Part shown: one piece after another, positions 32,546-40,772 of the stretch
Numbering within the stretch: the first letter of the stretch is position 1
Layout: each line of letters begins with the position of its first letter
Assembly: GCA_030539395.1 (NCBI GenBank)
Contig: JAUNSC010000014.1
Span: forward strand, 16,721 to 80,720
Direction of reading: 5' to 3'
Length of the DNA: 64,000 nucleotides
Source: Eubacteriales bacterium
GTDB lineage: Bacteria; Bacillota; Clostridia; Lachnospirales; Lachnospiraceae
Position numbers and translations under genes: made by a program
Notes under the pieces: generated by a model
The model's database searches: none
Told to the model about the DNA's origin: nothing
What the model saw: the letters and a program-made list of their open reading frames with translations, nothing else

Positions 32546-33387
32546 TAACGGTTGAAAACTTGACTTTCTCCTATCAAAAGCAAAAACAAACCTTGCACGG
32601 GCTGACCTTTTCCGTAGCTGACGGGGAGATATTCGGTTTTTTGGGACCTAATGGCTCGGGTAAGTCTACCACGCAAAAAATTCTAACGGGTATTTTGCGT
32701 GGATATGGTGGAAGCACCTGCTTGTTTGGTGAACCTTTGGAAAATCAGCAAAAGAATTTTCAAGAAAAAATTGGTGTGCTGTTTGAGTTCCCGTACCTCT
32801 ATACAAATTTGAGCGCAATCGACAATCTTAACTATTTTGCTTCGTTCTACCCCTCCGAAAGACGGCGTGATGTAAACGAGCTGCTTACTATGTTGGAGTT
32901 CAAAAAGGACTTTATAAATAAACCCGTGTCCTCATACTCCAAAGGAATGAGGCAGCGCGTTAGTATGGCAAGAGCGTTGTTGAACAGCCCAGAGCTGCTG
33001 TTCTTGGACGAGCCGACCAGCGGCCTTGACCCGCAAGGTGCAGTGCTATTCCGTAATATCATTGAGGAAGAACGAAAGAAAGGCACAACAGTTTTCCTAA
33101 CTACCCATAATATGACGGACGCAGATTTACTTTGTGACCGGGTAGCTTTTATTGCAGACGGTGAAATTAAGGCAATCGACACGCCGAAGAAACTGAAAGA
33201 AAAAAACAGCAATCATCAGGTCGAAATTGAAACGCTGTATCAAGGAAAACGCAGGTTGACAATCATTGAAACCCCGGAGCTAAAGGCGGGTATTCCGTTC
33301 CCGTATGACGAGATTATCAGTATTCACTCGAAAGAGCCGACACTTGAAGATATGTTTATCCAATATACAGGGAGGGGGTTAGCGTAA
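32542..33387 (+). CDS. ABC transporter ATPase
   Basis: The 281-residue ATPase has Walker A GPNGSGKST (35-43), signature YSKGMRQRVSMARAL, Walker B LLFLDEPTSGLDP and H-loop TTHN. The Q-loop region reads GVLFEFPYLY, with Glu where Gln is usual, as in the LanF-like ATPase of this window. One base overlaps the next gene. It forms a set with two permeases and a small membrane protein. Confidence 0.88.
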   Translation: MITVENLTFSYQKQKQTLHGLTFSVADGEIFGFLGPNGSGKSTTQKILTGILRGYGGSTCLFGEPLENQQKNFQEKIGVLFEFPYLYTNLSAIDNLNYFASFYPSERRRDVNELLTMLEFKKDFINKPVSSYSKGMRQRVSMARALLNSPELLFLDEPTSGLDPQGAVLFRNIIEEERKKGTTVFLTTHNMTDADLLCDRVAFIADGEIKAIDTPKKLKEKNSNHQVEIETLYQGKRRLTIIETPELKAGIPFPYDEIISIHSKEPTLEDMFIQYTGRGLA

Positions 33388-34379
33388 TGCGAAGAGGTTT
33401 TCTTTCTTTGCTGAAAAAGGACTTCAAACTGATGTTGTCAAGCAAGTTCCTGTTGCTTGCACTTGGCTCCCTTATTCTGTACTCTTGCTACATCAATTTT
33501 ATCTATGTGGGAATAGAGCAGGACATTTACCCGGTGTTTCTTTACGACCCGCTTCATACGCAAGGTGCGGTATCTTCCGAAATAACCGAAGTCGAGAGCT
33601 TGGAGGAACTGAAAAAGGAAAGCGAGGACGGTTACGCTGTTGGTATTGACGCTTCAAGCGGAACGCCGGAAATCATTATGGTTTCATCAAGCATACACAG
33701 CACCGATAGGTATCGTGCCGCCTACGCCTTATCTTTGTTGTCAACCGCAAATCCCACCACCGCAGAAGTGATAGGCACGGACAACAAGGAAATGAAAAGC
33801 CGCAGGGAAATCACTTGCGAATTTCTGTTTTTTGAATTGGCGGCGGTTGGCTTTTTAGGACTTGCTTCTATGTTGTTCAAGGAAAAGCAGATGGGTATTA
33901 TCCGTGTTCATGGGGTACTGCCTGTAAGTAAAAGTGCTTTTATCCTTTCAAAGCTCTGCCTGTTTCTGCTGTCTGACCTTGTATTTTCAGCACTCTTGAC
34001 TGTCATAAATTTAGGCGTTTCAGAAGGCTTGGCAGTATTACCTTACGTTTTACTGCAAGCGGGTATTTTATCCCTGCTAATGGCTTTGGTTGGCTTTTTC
34101 TGCGCGGTGTTATTGCCCAACTTCAAACAATTTTCCTTGCTGTATCTCGTATTAGCGGTTTTCATTACAACGCCTGTTTTCCTTGCAGGGCAGACCGGGA
34201 TTGCTTGGGAATGGATAAAATATCATCCTGTGTATCATCTGTTTATGGCAATGAAAAATGCGTATTGGGGTGTATCATTTGCAAACGGCATTTATTACAC
34301 GATCTGCGGATTGACAATCGTACTGTTATTCCTGCTTGTGCGCCGGGTGCTTATTCGTGAAATGGCAAAGGAGGGATAG
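33387..34379 (+). CDS. ABC-2 permease, first subunit
   Basis: The 330-residue permease has TM1 near residues 22-40, a ~110-residue extracellular domain (DPLHTQGAVSSEITEVESL ...), then five helices (for example AAVGFLGLASMLF, GILSLLMALVGFFCAVLLP, LLYLVLAVFITTPVFLAG). This long first loop is typical of ABC-2 YhgE/LanE-like exporters. It overlaps the ATPase stop by one base. Confidence 0.85.
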   Translation: MRRGFLSLLKKDFKLMLSSKFLLLALGSLILYSCYINFIYVGIEQDIYPVFLYDPLHTQGAVSSEITEVESLEELKKESEDGYAVGIDASSGTPEIIMVSSSIHSTDRYRAAYALSLLSTANPTTAEVIGTDNKEMKSRREITCEFLFFELAAVGFLGLASMLFKEKQMGIIRVHGVLPVSKSAFILSKLCLFLLSDLVFSALLTVINLGVSEGLAVLPYVLLQAGILSLLMALVGFFCAVLLPNFKQFSLLYLVLAVFITTPVFLAGQTGIAWEWIKYHPVYHLFMAMKNAYWGVSFANGIYYTICGLTIVLLFLLVRRVLIREMAKEG

Positions 34380-34380
34380 C

Positions 34381-35397
34381 GTGAAAGGGTTAAGGTATCA
34401 GCTTAAAAACATTCGCCGGGACAAAATGTGTATTCTATCTTTTTTGCTGCCTATCCTTGTAGGATTGGCAATCAACCTACTTTCGGGGGTAAGTTTTTCA
34501 TCTCTTGGTGAAACGGCTTTCTGCATTTTGGAAAACGACCTTTCCGACAGTACAGTAGAGTGGCTGCAAACAAACGGAAGCGTTACAATGCTGCCCGATA
34601 TGGCTTCTTTGAAAAATGCTGTGAATGACCCTGCGACACAGGCGATTGGTGTAATGCAAGACGGGAACGGAATTAAAACGCTGCTATCGGGCGATGAACT
34701 GCAAGTAAATACAGTGATTGGTAACACGCTTCCACAACTCTACGCTGAACGGGAAATGGCGGCTTTATCAAAAGTAACCATTATCCCGACTGCGGATAAC
34801 AGCGACGCACTTAAATCCCTGCTCATTGTGATAACAATGGTTACTGCTATGTTCATGGGCTGTACGTTTAATGCCATGAGCATTATTGGAGAAAAAGAAG
34901 ATGGCATTGCGCTTATCAACGAAGTTTTGCCTATGACAAAAAAAGAGTATGTCGTTCAAAAAATCACTTTGGGGTTTGTGGGAAGTGTTCTATCCACGCT
35001 CTTAACTTCCCTCGTCTGTATGAAAATCACGGTCAGTCAAGCCTTGCCGCTACTGCTGTTAATTGTTCTATCTGCTTTTGTGGCTGCGTTGGTCGGGTTG
35101 TTTATAGGTCGCTTTTCAAACGGGCTTATAGTGGGAATTGTTTATATCAAAATTGTTATGATTTTCTTCCTCGCTCCACCCATTCTGTTTTATTTACTTA
35201 TCCCGGCAGACAGCATATTACATGCTCTGTCCTATTTGCTCCCATCAAGTGCGACTTTTTACGGATTAATGGACTTGTTAAGCGGAGAAACGCAAGGCAT
35301 TGGAATAAATCTTGTCGCGCTGTCGGCACATTGCCTTGTATGGCTGCTACTGTTTTTTGTCGTAGAGCATGGCAAGCACAAGAAAGTACTTGCGTAA
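34381..35397 (+). CDS. ABC-2 permease, second subunit
   Basis: The 338-residue permease is built like the previous one: TM1 at about 18-35, an extracellular domain of ~110 residues, then five helices, ending WLLLFFVVEHGKHKKVLA. The start is GTG 34381, one base after the previous stop, following GGAGGG. The frame upstream to 34336 lies inside the previous gene. Confidence 0.83.
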   Translation: MKGLRYQLKNIRRDKMCILSFLLPILVGLAINLLSGVSFSSLGETAFCILENDLSDSTVEWLQTNGSVTMLPDMASLKNAVNDPATQAIGVMQDGNGIKTLLSGDELQVNTVIGNTLPQLYAEREMAALSKVTIIPTADNSDALKSLLIVITMVTAMFMGCTFNAMSIIGEKEDGIALINEVLPMTKKEYVVQKITLGFVGSVLSTLLTSLVCMKITVSQALPLLLLIVLSAFVAALVGLFIGRFSNGLIVGIVYIKIVMIFFLAPPILFYLLIPADSILHALSYLLPSSATFYGLMDLLSGETQGIGINLVALSAHCLVWLLLFFVVEHGKHKKVLA

Positions 35398-35450
35398 TAT
35401 CACATAAAGCTGTGGCCTACGATTGAATTTATAGTAGCAAGCAATGTGAA

Positions 35451-35492
35451 GGCGGCAGCTTTGAATAACAATCAAAGCCGCCGTTTTCCTTT
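35451..35492. terminator. Terminator after the ABC permease genes
   Basis: GGCGGCAGCTTTGA pairs with TCAAAGCCGCC, with one bulged base, in 35451-35484, followed by GTTTTCCTTTTT. It is placed between convergent genes and may work in both directions. Confidence 0.75.
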
Positions 35493-35502
35493 TTACCTCT
35501 TC

Positions 35503-36057
35503 TTATTGTGTTTCATAATAATCGGTTCTCGTCATACCATATAAATAGTAATCGCAATAGGTATTCACCATTTTTCCGTCGCGGATATGTCCCTCACGCT
35601 TAAACCCTGCTTTTTCCAGTGTTTTATATGATGGGATATTTAGAACATGGACATCAGTCCATAATCGTTGTAATTCTGTTTTTTCAAAACAGAAAATCAC
35701 TACTTCTGTTAATGCTTCTGCCATAAGCCCATTTCCTTGATAAATCGGGGAAAGCCGGAACGCCACCTTTGCCATACGATCATTTTCAATGAGATATACC
35801 CACATCTCACCAATTACTTTATTGTCCTTTTTATAAACAATTCCCCAATGAAAGCTCTTTGTAGGCCTTTCTTTTTTTTGAAATAACAATTCCGGGTTTA
35901 AGTCACTTTTTCCGGGACGTTTCCCCCAATATTGATACAATGATTTGTCGCCCAACCATTCTTTCAAATCATCAATATCGTCATACTGCAAAGGACGTAA
36001 TAGGAGCCTTTCTGTATCAAGTATCGGTTTGTTCTGAATATAATCTTGTAGTTTCAT
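35503..36057 (-). CDS. GNAT family N-acetyltransferase (RimJ/RimL-like)
   Basis: The 184-residue enzyme has the RimJ/RimL layout: ILDTERLLLRPLQYDDI at the start, then VIGEMWVYLIE, the acetyl-CoA loop SPIYQGNGLMAEAL, and NIPSYKTLEKAGFKREGHIR near the end. The acceptor is not known; such enzymes acetylate protein N-termini or small molecules. It follows the TrmO-like gene by 9 bases in a leftward group. Confidence 0.88.
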   Translation of the reverse strand: MKLQDYIQNKPILDTERLLLRPLQYDDIDDLKEWLGDKSLYQYWGKRPGKSDLNPELLFQKKERPTKSFHWGIVYKKDNKVIGEMWVYLIENDRMAKVAFRLSPIYQGNGLMAEALTEVVIFCFEKTELQRLWTDVHVLNIPSYKTLEKAGFKREGHIRDGKMVNTYCDYYLYGMTRTDYYETQ

Positions 36058-36066
36058 AAAGCCCCC

Positions 36067-36543
36067 TTAGAAATTGAATACTTGTTCCCAATTAAAGCAG
36101 CCGGATGCTTCTGTGCTTTTCGGCCATTCGCTGCACCATACGGGAACGCCGGGGGTCTCCACTCTGTCAAAACTCGGCGTATATGGCTTTATATCCAATA
36201 CGGGAGTGTTGTCGTTCGCGTCAATAAAAGTAAGCCGAATAATTCCCCTGTTAAGATCAATATTGATAATTTCTGATGTTGTTAAAGCAATAGGGTTAGG
36301 GCGGGCGGGCGATCTTGTGGCGAAAACGCCCATTACTGCTGGTGCATTTTTATAGGGCTGTTCGGTTTGTAACAATTTACGGTCTGCTTGGTTATCACAA
36401 TCGCTAAACCACCAGATTACATTGATATGACTAAATCCCTCCAATGCTTGCAGTCCGGGAATATATTCCGGCTCTAATTCTATAAATGCTCCGTTGTGAT
36501 CATTCTTTACCTTTCCAATAGGTTTTAATTGATAATCGTTCAT
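36067..36543 (-). CDS. TrmO family tRNA methyltransferase-like protein
   Basis: A 158-residue protein beginning MNDYQLKPIGKVKND with FSHINVIWWFSDCDN, GVFATRSPARPNPIALTT and NTPVLDIKPYTPSFD. These are the TsaA/TrmO motifs of the enzyme that N6-methylates t6A37 of tRNA. ATG 36543 has AGGAGG 7 bases before it; the longer frame is not needed. It lies between MerR and GNAT genes. Element-borne TrmO-like copies exist; whether it modifies tRNA here is inferred. Confidence 0.85.
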   Translation of the reverse strand: MNDYQLKPIGKVKNDHNGAFIELEPEYIPGLQALEGFSHINVIWWFSDCDNQADRKLLQTEQPYKNAPAVMGVFATRSPARPNPIALTTSEIINIDLNRGIIRLTFIDANDNTPVLDIKPYTPSFDRVETPGVPVWCSEWPKSTEASGCFNWEQVFNF

Positions 36544-36644
36544 ATCGTACCTCCTGTTTTTCGTTGTGAGTTCAGTATAATACCTCACATCATGTGAGAT
36601 ACAAGAGGGAAAATAAAAATGCCCTGCATTTTTGCAGGACATTA

Positions 36645-37457
36645 CTACCTTAATTCCAAAGGTATTTGTATTTCAGTCAGGTACTTTGCCGGATTACTTT
36701 CATTCCACGACCCTCTATGCACAATTTGGCGCATAGGATTGGACATTCGATATTCACTGTTTTTTTGCAGCCATTCAGCAAAAGCAATATATGCTCCTTT
36801 GATATTTGAAAAATCACCATACACCATCGTACAGGCCATAACAGGTACAGGCTCAATAGTACGGAAACAGAATGGAGCTATATTTTTACACGGTTTATTT
36901 ACAGGAACGCATAACTCAATATCTACATTTTGTTCTTTATACTCTGTGTCGTGATAAACGGAAAATGTATGATTGGACATTTCTATTTTCTGCTCTTTGG
37001 CAAAAGCAGAAAGTTCATTCCATAAATCACCCTCGGAGTAATATGTCGGAACAACTCTACGCAAAGATAACACTTGATACTCTGGTATCGCCTTAATAGA
37101 AATATTGTAATGAAGTTCCCCTTTGCTTTCTTGTATCTCGTTTTTTGCTATCGCAATCTTCCGTATTTTCTCCTGCTCGTTTTGTATAGTCTGCTCGATT
37201 TCTAATCGCTTTTTATCAAGGGTTTCAAGAAGTAAACGATCATTCATTTCAAGCGCAAGCGCAATTTCAGAAACAAGAAAGCCACTGTCACGCAAATACA
37301 ATATTCTGTTCAGACGGGGGATTTGAGTTACAGAGTACATTCGGTGTCCCGTCCATTTATCGACTTCTGCTGGTTTCAACAGCCCCACTTCATCATAATA
37401 TCGAAGCATACGAATAGATACTTGTGTCAGCTTTGAAAACTCACCTATTCTAAACAT
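36645..37457 (-). CDS. MerR family regulator with GyrI-like effector domain
   Basis: The 270-residue regulator starts with a MerR winged helix (MFRIGEFSKLTQVSIRMLRY, then YDEVGLLKPAE, RMYSVTQIPRLNRILYLRDS), followed by a coiled coil and a C-terminal GyrI/AraC-effector-like domain (ISIKAIPEYQVLSLRRVVPTY). It is similar in layout to BmrR/TipA-like drug sensors. It probably controls itself, TrmO-like and GNAT genes through the inverted repeat at 37483-37507. Confidence 0.87.
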   Translation of the reverse strand: MFRIGEFSKLTQVSIRMLRYYDEVGLLKPAEVDKWTGHRMYSVTQIPRLNRILYLRDSGFLVSEIALALEMNDRLLLETLDKKRLEIEQTIQNEQEKIRKIAIAKNEIQESKGELHYNISIKAIPEYQVLSLRRVVPTYYSEGDLWNELSAFAKEQKIEMSNHTFSVYHDTEYKEQNVDIELCVPVNKPCKNIAPFCFRTIEPVPVMACTMVYGDFSNIKGAYIAFAEWLQKNSEYRMSNPMRQIVHRGSWNESNPAKYLTEIQIPLELR

Positions 37458-37482
37458 CTTATCACCTCTTGTATATCATTAT

Positions 37483-37507
37483 ACTTGAAGTTTTGTACAC
37501 TTCAAGT
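37483..37507 (-). promoter_or_regulatory. MerR-type inverted repeat before the MerR gene
   Basis: ACTTGAAG (37483-37490) and CTTCAAGT (37500-37507) are perfect arms with a 9-base spacer, 25 bases upstream of the MerR ATG. MerR regulators bind such dyads. Confidence 0.7.
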
Positions 37508-37639
37508 CGATTTTGCACATATCCATAACGGAGAAACGGCATAGCCCCAAAAGCTGCGCCGTTTTCCGAAAACAATTCTTTATGCTGTTCCAAAAAAATG
37601 TTTTGAAACCAAAATACTTGTTCCCATGGCGACACACAG
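37508..37639. other. Decayed sequence at the right edge of the cargo island
   Basis: A leftward frame (37479-37668) encodes a plausible WEQVFWFQNIFLEQ ... AAFGAMPFLRYGYVQNRLEV stretch but has no ribosome site and runs into the repeat. It may be a gene remnant. An imperfect hairpin CGGAGAAACGGC / GCCGTTTTCCG spans 37529-37568. AATACTTGTTCCCA recurs near the end of the TrmO-like gene (36078). Confidence 0.4.
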
Positions 37640-37720
37640 GGCACAGTATCAGGAGAATCAGAATACACTTCGGATCCAATGTTCTAAAATTAAGAATAAA
37701 AAAGCGATGCAGTCTGTTTG
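37640..37720 (+). repeat. Right, degenerate copy of the direct repeat flanking the cargo island
   Basis: It matches the 3' end of the 29591 gene and its terminator (CAGTATCAGGAGAA, TTCGGATCC, ATGTTCTAAA, GCAGTCTG), but carries gaps that break the frame. The terminator part is preserved as GCGATGCA (37703-37710) with TGCATCGC (37719-37726) and six T. Confidence 0.7.
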
Positions 37721-37732
37721 CATCGCTTTTTT
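37703..37732 (+). terminator. Duplicated terminator at the island's right edge
   Basis: GCGATGCA pairs with TGCATCGC, followed by TTTTTT. It is the counterpart of the terminator at 30273-30303 with matching base-pair-preserving changes, implying that the stem is selected. Confidence 0.7.
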
Positions 37733-37747
37733 CGCTGCTGATAGATT

Positions 37748-38017
37748 TTATTTTAGCTTTGTCTCGTCTGTATCACTAACCAGCCATTCCATTGAAACAT
37801 GCAAGGCTTTTGCCAGCATAAGCAATTCTGCATCACAGACATGGCGCTGGTTCTTCTCTATACGTGAGATGATCAGAGGCGTCATATCCTCCATACCCAT
37901 AAACTGAATCCTTTGGGCAAGCTCCTCTTGTGTAATCGGAGGCTTTTGCAGTGCGCGGCCCAATCTTACTTTATCAGAGCATATATTTCCTTTTATTGCA
38001 AACATGCTTCTACCCAT
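37748..38017 (-). CDS. XRE-type helix-turn-helix regulator
   Basis: An 89-residue leftward protein with a Cro/C1 helix-turn-helix (PPITQEELAQRIQFMGM, then EDMTPLIISRIEKNQRHVCD, LLMLAKALHVSMEWLV). The ATG at 38017 follows GGAG 8 bases upstream. It is the only leftward gene of the right half and is divergent from the zinc-ribbon operon at 38373. It may be an element regulator. Confidence 0.75.
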   Translation of the reverse strand: MGRSMFAIKGNICSDKVRLGRALQKPPITQEELAQRIQFMGMEDMTPLIISRIEKNQRHVCDAELLMLAKALHVSMEWLVSDTDETKLK

Positions 38018-38274
38018 TCATAAATCTCCATTTTCTCTGTCTTATTTAGATATTTTTTATCGCGTCTATTGATTTTATACTGAAACAAGATATAATGTTG
38101 GATAGAGTAGATATTTATTATCTTGTTTAGATAGAAGCATGCTTTTTTGATGATTGTCCGAGACCAATGCGGTTTATGCTTTGATAATGGCCATATAGTG
38201 AGATTGCGTAGTGAAGAACTTCTTTGGCGTGGTATGGCAGATAAAATGGCACAAAAGTGGCATAGGAAATGCCG
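38018..38274. other. Intergenic region between the XRE gene and leader cassette D
   Basis: An A/T-rich stretch. TATATTATTGATTT-like pieces around 38060-38130 could hold the leftward XRE promoter, but no clear -35/-10 pair is convincing. A frame from 38211 runs into the zinc-ribbon gene and is not taken as coding. Confidence 0.35.
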
Positions 38275-38347
38275 ATGACATGGAAAAGAAAATCTGTTAT
38301 ACTTATATCGTCTACAAGTGGGTTCTCAGGAATCTGCTTGTTTTTTT
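38275..38347 (+). ncRNA. Leader cassette copy D (short, diverged)
   Basis: ATGACA (38275-38280), 17-bp spacer, TATACT (38298-38303), then TTATATC as in the other copies. A 7-bp stem (CAAGTGG, 38315-38321, with CTGCTTG, 38334-38340; two wobble pairs) with a T-run follows. It lies just before the AGGAAAGGAG site of the zinc-ribbon gene, the layout of a transcription attenuator. Confidence 0.5.
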
Positions 38348-38372
38348 ATTTTCAGGAAAGGAGTTCGATATT

Positions 38373-38762
38373 ATGAAATACTGTCCATATTGCGGCGGAG
38401 AACTTGCAAATCCGTCAGCCTCCTTTTGTACGGAATGCGGGGGATCGTTATCCTCTGCGGTCCCGGAGGAAGCGCCGGTTGCTGAAGCGCACCGGGAGAA
38501 GAAAAAGAGCAGCAAGAAACATGTAAAGAAAAGAAGATATGCAGGCAAAACAAAAAGACCAGCTGTTCCTGCGAAAGCTGGTGAGGCATCTGAGCCGGTA
38601 AGAGAAGATGATTATGACGGCTATTATGATGATGTCCGTCCCTTTGATGAAGGGGGAGGCCGTGAGGAGATTGACAAGGCGCTGGTTAAAAAGATTATAT
38701 TGGTCGTGGCATGCGTTCTCTTAATTGCCGGAGCTTGTGTTGCACTTATGTACTTGATATAA
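38373..38762 (+). CDS. Zinc-ribbon membrane protein
   Basis: The 129-residue protein starts MKYCPYCGGELANPSASFC with a C-x2-C...C-x2-C zinc ribbon (FCTECGG), then a Lys/Arg-rich linker (KKKSSKKHVKKRRY), an acidic DDYDGYYDDVRP segment and a C-terminal membrane helix (KKIILVVACVLLIAGACVAL). Small zinc-ribbon/TM proteins like this are common in Firmicutes. ATG 38373 follows AGGAAAGGAG. Confidence 0.75.
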   Translation: MKYCPYCGGELANPSASFCTECGGSLSSAVPEEAPVAEAHREKKKSSKKHVKKRRYAGKTKRPAVPAKAGEASEPVREDDYDGYYDDVRPFDEGGGREEIDKALVKKIILVVACVLLIAGACVALMYLI

Positions 38763-38778
38763 ACAGCGAAATAAAATG

Positions 38779-38807
38779 TTGTAAATCACCTTATCCAATC
38801 GTGTAAT
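38779..38807 (+). promoter_or_regulatory. Promoter of the TTGTA / AATCGTGTAATG class
   Basis: TTGTAA (38779-38784), a 17-base spacer ending CAATCG, TGTAAT (38802-38807) then G. It matches the sortase and parM promoters in spacing and in 12 contiguous bases. Confidence 0.65.
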
Positions 38808-38836
38808 GTAATTGAAAGGTCAAAGAGGTGATGAAC

Positions 38837-39400
38837 ATGATTTATTTGTCCAAAGGGATTGTAAAAGAAAACTCCACGGAACATCTTCTCCAGGTGGCGA
38901 GATGTGGTCAGGAATATAGCTTATCCGGAGAACAGGCGGCATTGTGGCTGAACGGGAGGTTTGGATTTTCAGAGGCTAAAACAGAATCGGAGAAGCGGAC
39001 ACTGAAGCATTTGGTAAGAATAGGTCTGGCAGAAACGGGAGCAGAAAATACTGATGTGGCAAGGTACAGAATCCTGACGCAGTGCATATGCTGCCCGGCG
39101 GTCAATGCAAAACCTGAGTGCTTTTTGAGTCATACGGAAAAGGAAATATTAGTCTGGCTTCGGAATGCCGGAATTCGACTGACGGTAGCAGAAATTATTT
39201 TTCTTAGAGAGCATAAGATCAAACCTGAATCCCGATATCTCCATGCTGAAAACCGACAGACGTTGGTGGAGGTAATCTACACAAAGAATACCATCGCAGA
39301 TAATTGTCTGGAGCAGATCATGGAATGCGCCGAATGCAGGGATGAAACCATAAGGATATTGCTCGGCCTGCTGAAGAAAAAGAAACTAATCGTATTGTGA
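38837..39400 (+). CDS. Hypothetical protein (possible winged-helix)
   Basis: A 187-residue protein starting MIYLSKGIVKENSTEHLLQV. A segment YSLSGEQAALWLNGRF ... LKHLVRIGLAE could be a winged-helix domain, and CICCPAV contains cysteines. A later ILVWLRNAGIRLTVAEIIFL may be a second helical domain. ATG 38837 is chosen for spacing to AGAGGTG. It is not recognised. Confidence 0.55.
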   Translation: MIYLSKGIVKENSTEHLLQVARCGQEYSLSGEQAALWLNGRFGFSEAKTESEKRTLKHLVRIGLAETGAENTDVARYRILTQCICCPAVNAKPECFLSHTEKEILVWLRNAGIRLTVAEIIFLREHKIKPESRYLHAENRQTLVEVIYTKNTIADNCLEQIMECAECRDETIRILLGLLKKKKLIVL

Positions 39401-39410
39401 GGTGAAGCAG

Positions 39411-39875
39411 ATGAAGGAAAAGTTTTATGGATTGCCAGTGCCGTTACAGAAACAGATCGCCATAAGAATTGTAGGGGGCGCGGTTTTCCTGCTGTTGTTT
39501 GTTATCATCTTGCTTGGTTTCCGAGATTTCTATTTCAGCCTTCCCTGTCTATTATTGTCCGGGTTTCTGTTTATAAACGGGATTCGATTATGCTATAATA
39601 GTTTTGCCGGAAACTATATGTGCATCCAGGGAACCTGCGAGAAAATTGAAACGGTCGGGCTCCGAAAAAGAACTAAAGGGATCTGGGTTCAACTGGAGGG
39701 AAACGTAGTGAAAATTCCTATTCGGCAAAGAATGAAGGCGCTCTCTATTGGCGATACTGTTATTATATACTTATCAGACAAAACCCCGGTATATGAGCAT
39801 GAGGGCAATTATATGATATGCAGCTACTATGCACTGGGAACAGAAAAGAGAGGTAATCAAAATGGAAGCAGATAA
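39411..39875 (+). CDS. Membrane protein with C-terminal cytosolic domain
   Basis: The 154-residue protein has two helices (IAIRIVGGAVFLLLFVIILL near 17-36, and FSLPCLLLSGFLFINGI) and then a beta-rich soluble part (MCIQGTCEKIETVGLRKRT ... LSIGDTVIIYLSDK). This OB-like end may interact with partner proteins. It overlaps the next small gene by 14 bases. It is unrecognised. Confidence 0.6.
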   Translation: MKEKFYGLPVPLQKQIAIRIVGGAVFLLLFVIILLGFRDFYFSLPCLLLSGFLFINGIRLCYNSFAGNYMCIQGTCEKIETVGLRKRTKGIWVQLEGNVVKIPIRQRMKALSIGDTVIIYLSDKTPVYEHEGNYMICSYYALGTEKRGNQNGSR

Positions 39876-40023
39876 GGAGATGTTGAATCGGCTCTTGAAC
39901 GAAATACACGAGTTGGTCAAGGAAAACGAAAATGAAGACGGCACCTACCGATTTGACTTGCTGAAGGCAGTCATTGCTTTGGATTTCGCAAAAACGGAGA
40001 TTGAAAAAGCTATTTTCAAGTGA
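39862..40023 (+). CDS. Small helical acidic protein
   Basis: A 53-residue protein (MEADKEMLNRLLNEIHELVK ... LLKAVIALDFAKTEIEKAIF). It has AGAGAGGT upstream of ATG 39862 and ends just before leader cassette B. It is unrecognised. Confidence 0.55.
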   Translation: MEADKEMLNRLLNEIHELVKENENEDGTYRFDLLKAVIALDFAKTEIEKAIFK

Positions 40024-40036
40024 TTTTTCAGATGGA

Positions 40037-40161
40037 TTGACTATTGAAGCTGCATATGCTATAATACTTATATCAGTTTCAAGATTTCCAAAGAGAAATC
40101 ACGAGTTTCAGAGTTTTCAAAGTGTCAATTAGCACAATTGTGTTGGTTGGCACTTTTTTTG
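40037..40161 (+). ncRNA. Leader cassette copy B upstream of ssb
   Basis: TTGACT (40037-40042), 17-bp spacer, TATAAT (40060-40065), start region CTTATATCAGTTTCAAG. The terminator stem is AGTGTCAA (40121-40128) with TTGGCACT (40147-40154), then seven T. It contains a 10-bp palindrome CACAATTGTG in the loop. Confidence 0.7.
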
Positions 40162-40235
40162 TTTCTTTTGGTTTCTGCCTGCAAAGCAGGTTTGAAATAA
40201 ATATTTTTTATAGCAGGTAGCCCCTGCGAGAAAGG
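40162..40235 (+). promoter_or_regulatory. Further hairpins between cassette B and ssb
   Basis: CCTGCAAAGCAGG near 40177-40190, and GCAGG ... CCTGC near 40213-40228 close to the ribosome site AAAGGAG. The repeated CCTGC/GCAGG sequences can pair in alternative ways, as in the leader of cassette A. Confidence 0.4.
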
Positions 40236-40243
40236 AGATTTCC

Positions 40244-40741
40244 ATGTTAAAAGTTTTTGCAACACAAGTCGTCGTATCCAAGGGTTATGACAATGCGCCA
40301 GCTCTTCGCTTTTCTGAGAATGGTGATTCTGTGAGGTTCCGTATCGGCAAGAAGGTCTATGATCCTCATGCTGAAAACGACAGCCGCTGGATCAACCTTC
40401 CGGTCAAAGCGTTTAACGGCGTATGCGAACGCATCAAGAAGATGCAGCTGAAAGAGGGTTCCTTTGTGAATCTGATTGGCAGGCTGGACGAAGATTCCTG
40501 GGAAGATAAGGATACCAAAGAAACCAGAAAAATGATGGTTATTATTCTGGATGACATTGAGTATGCTTCCGGTGGAGGTAAGTCCAAGGAAAACCAGGCA
40601 ACTGCAGGACAGCAGAATGCGGCTCCCCAGAATACTGCTCCGCAAAATGCTGCTTCAACTCCTGCGACAGGCGCTGAAGCATCCGGAAATTTTACCGGGT
40701 ATGAGGCATTTGGCGGCGGATCATTCTTTGATGAGAATTGA
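40244..40741 (+). CDS. ssb: Single-stranded DNA-binding protein
   Basis: The 165-residue protein has an OB-fold N-terminal half (FATQVVVSKGYDNAPALRFSEN ..., VRFRIGKKVYDP, WINLPVKAFNG, FVNLIGRLDEDSW) and a Gln/Ala/Pro-rich linker with a short acidic end (FFDEN). It would coat ssDNA in replication or transfer. It follows cassette B, behind GAAAGGAG, and a strong terminator follows it. Confidence 0.85.
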   Translation: MLKVFATQVVVSKGYDNAPALRFSENGDSVRFRIGKKVYDPHAENDSRWINLPVKAFNGVCERIKKMQLKEGSFVNLIGRLDEDSWEDKDTKETRKMMVIILDDIEYASGGGKSKENQATAGQQNAAPQNTAPQNAASTPATGAEASGNFTGYEAFGGGSFFDEN

Positions 40742-40772
40742 TTGGAGCAACAATTGAATCGGGCGTATTAAG

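Noticed and set aside
37462-37668. A leftward frame at the right edge of the cargo island
   Set aside because: It has coding-like residues but no start signal and merges into the degenerate repeat; at most a remnant, noted in the edge feature.
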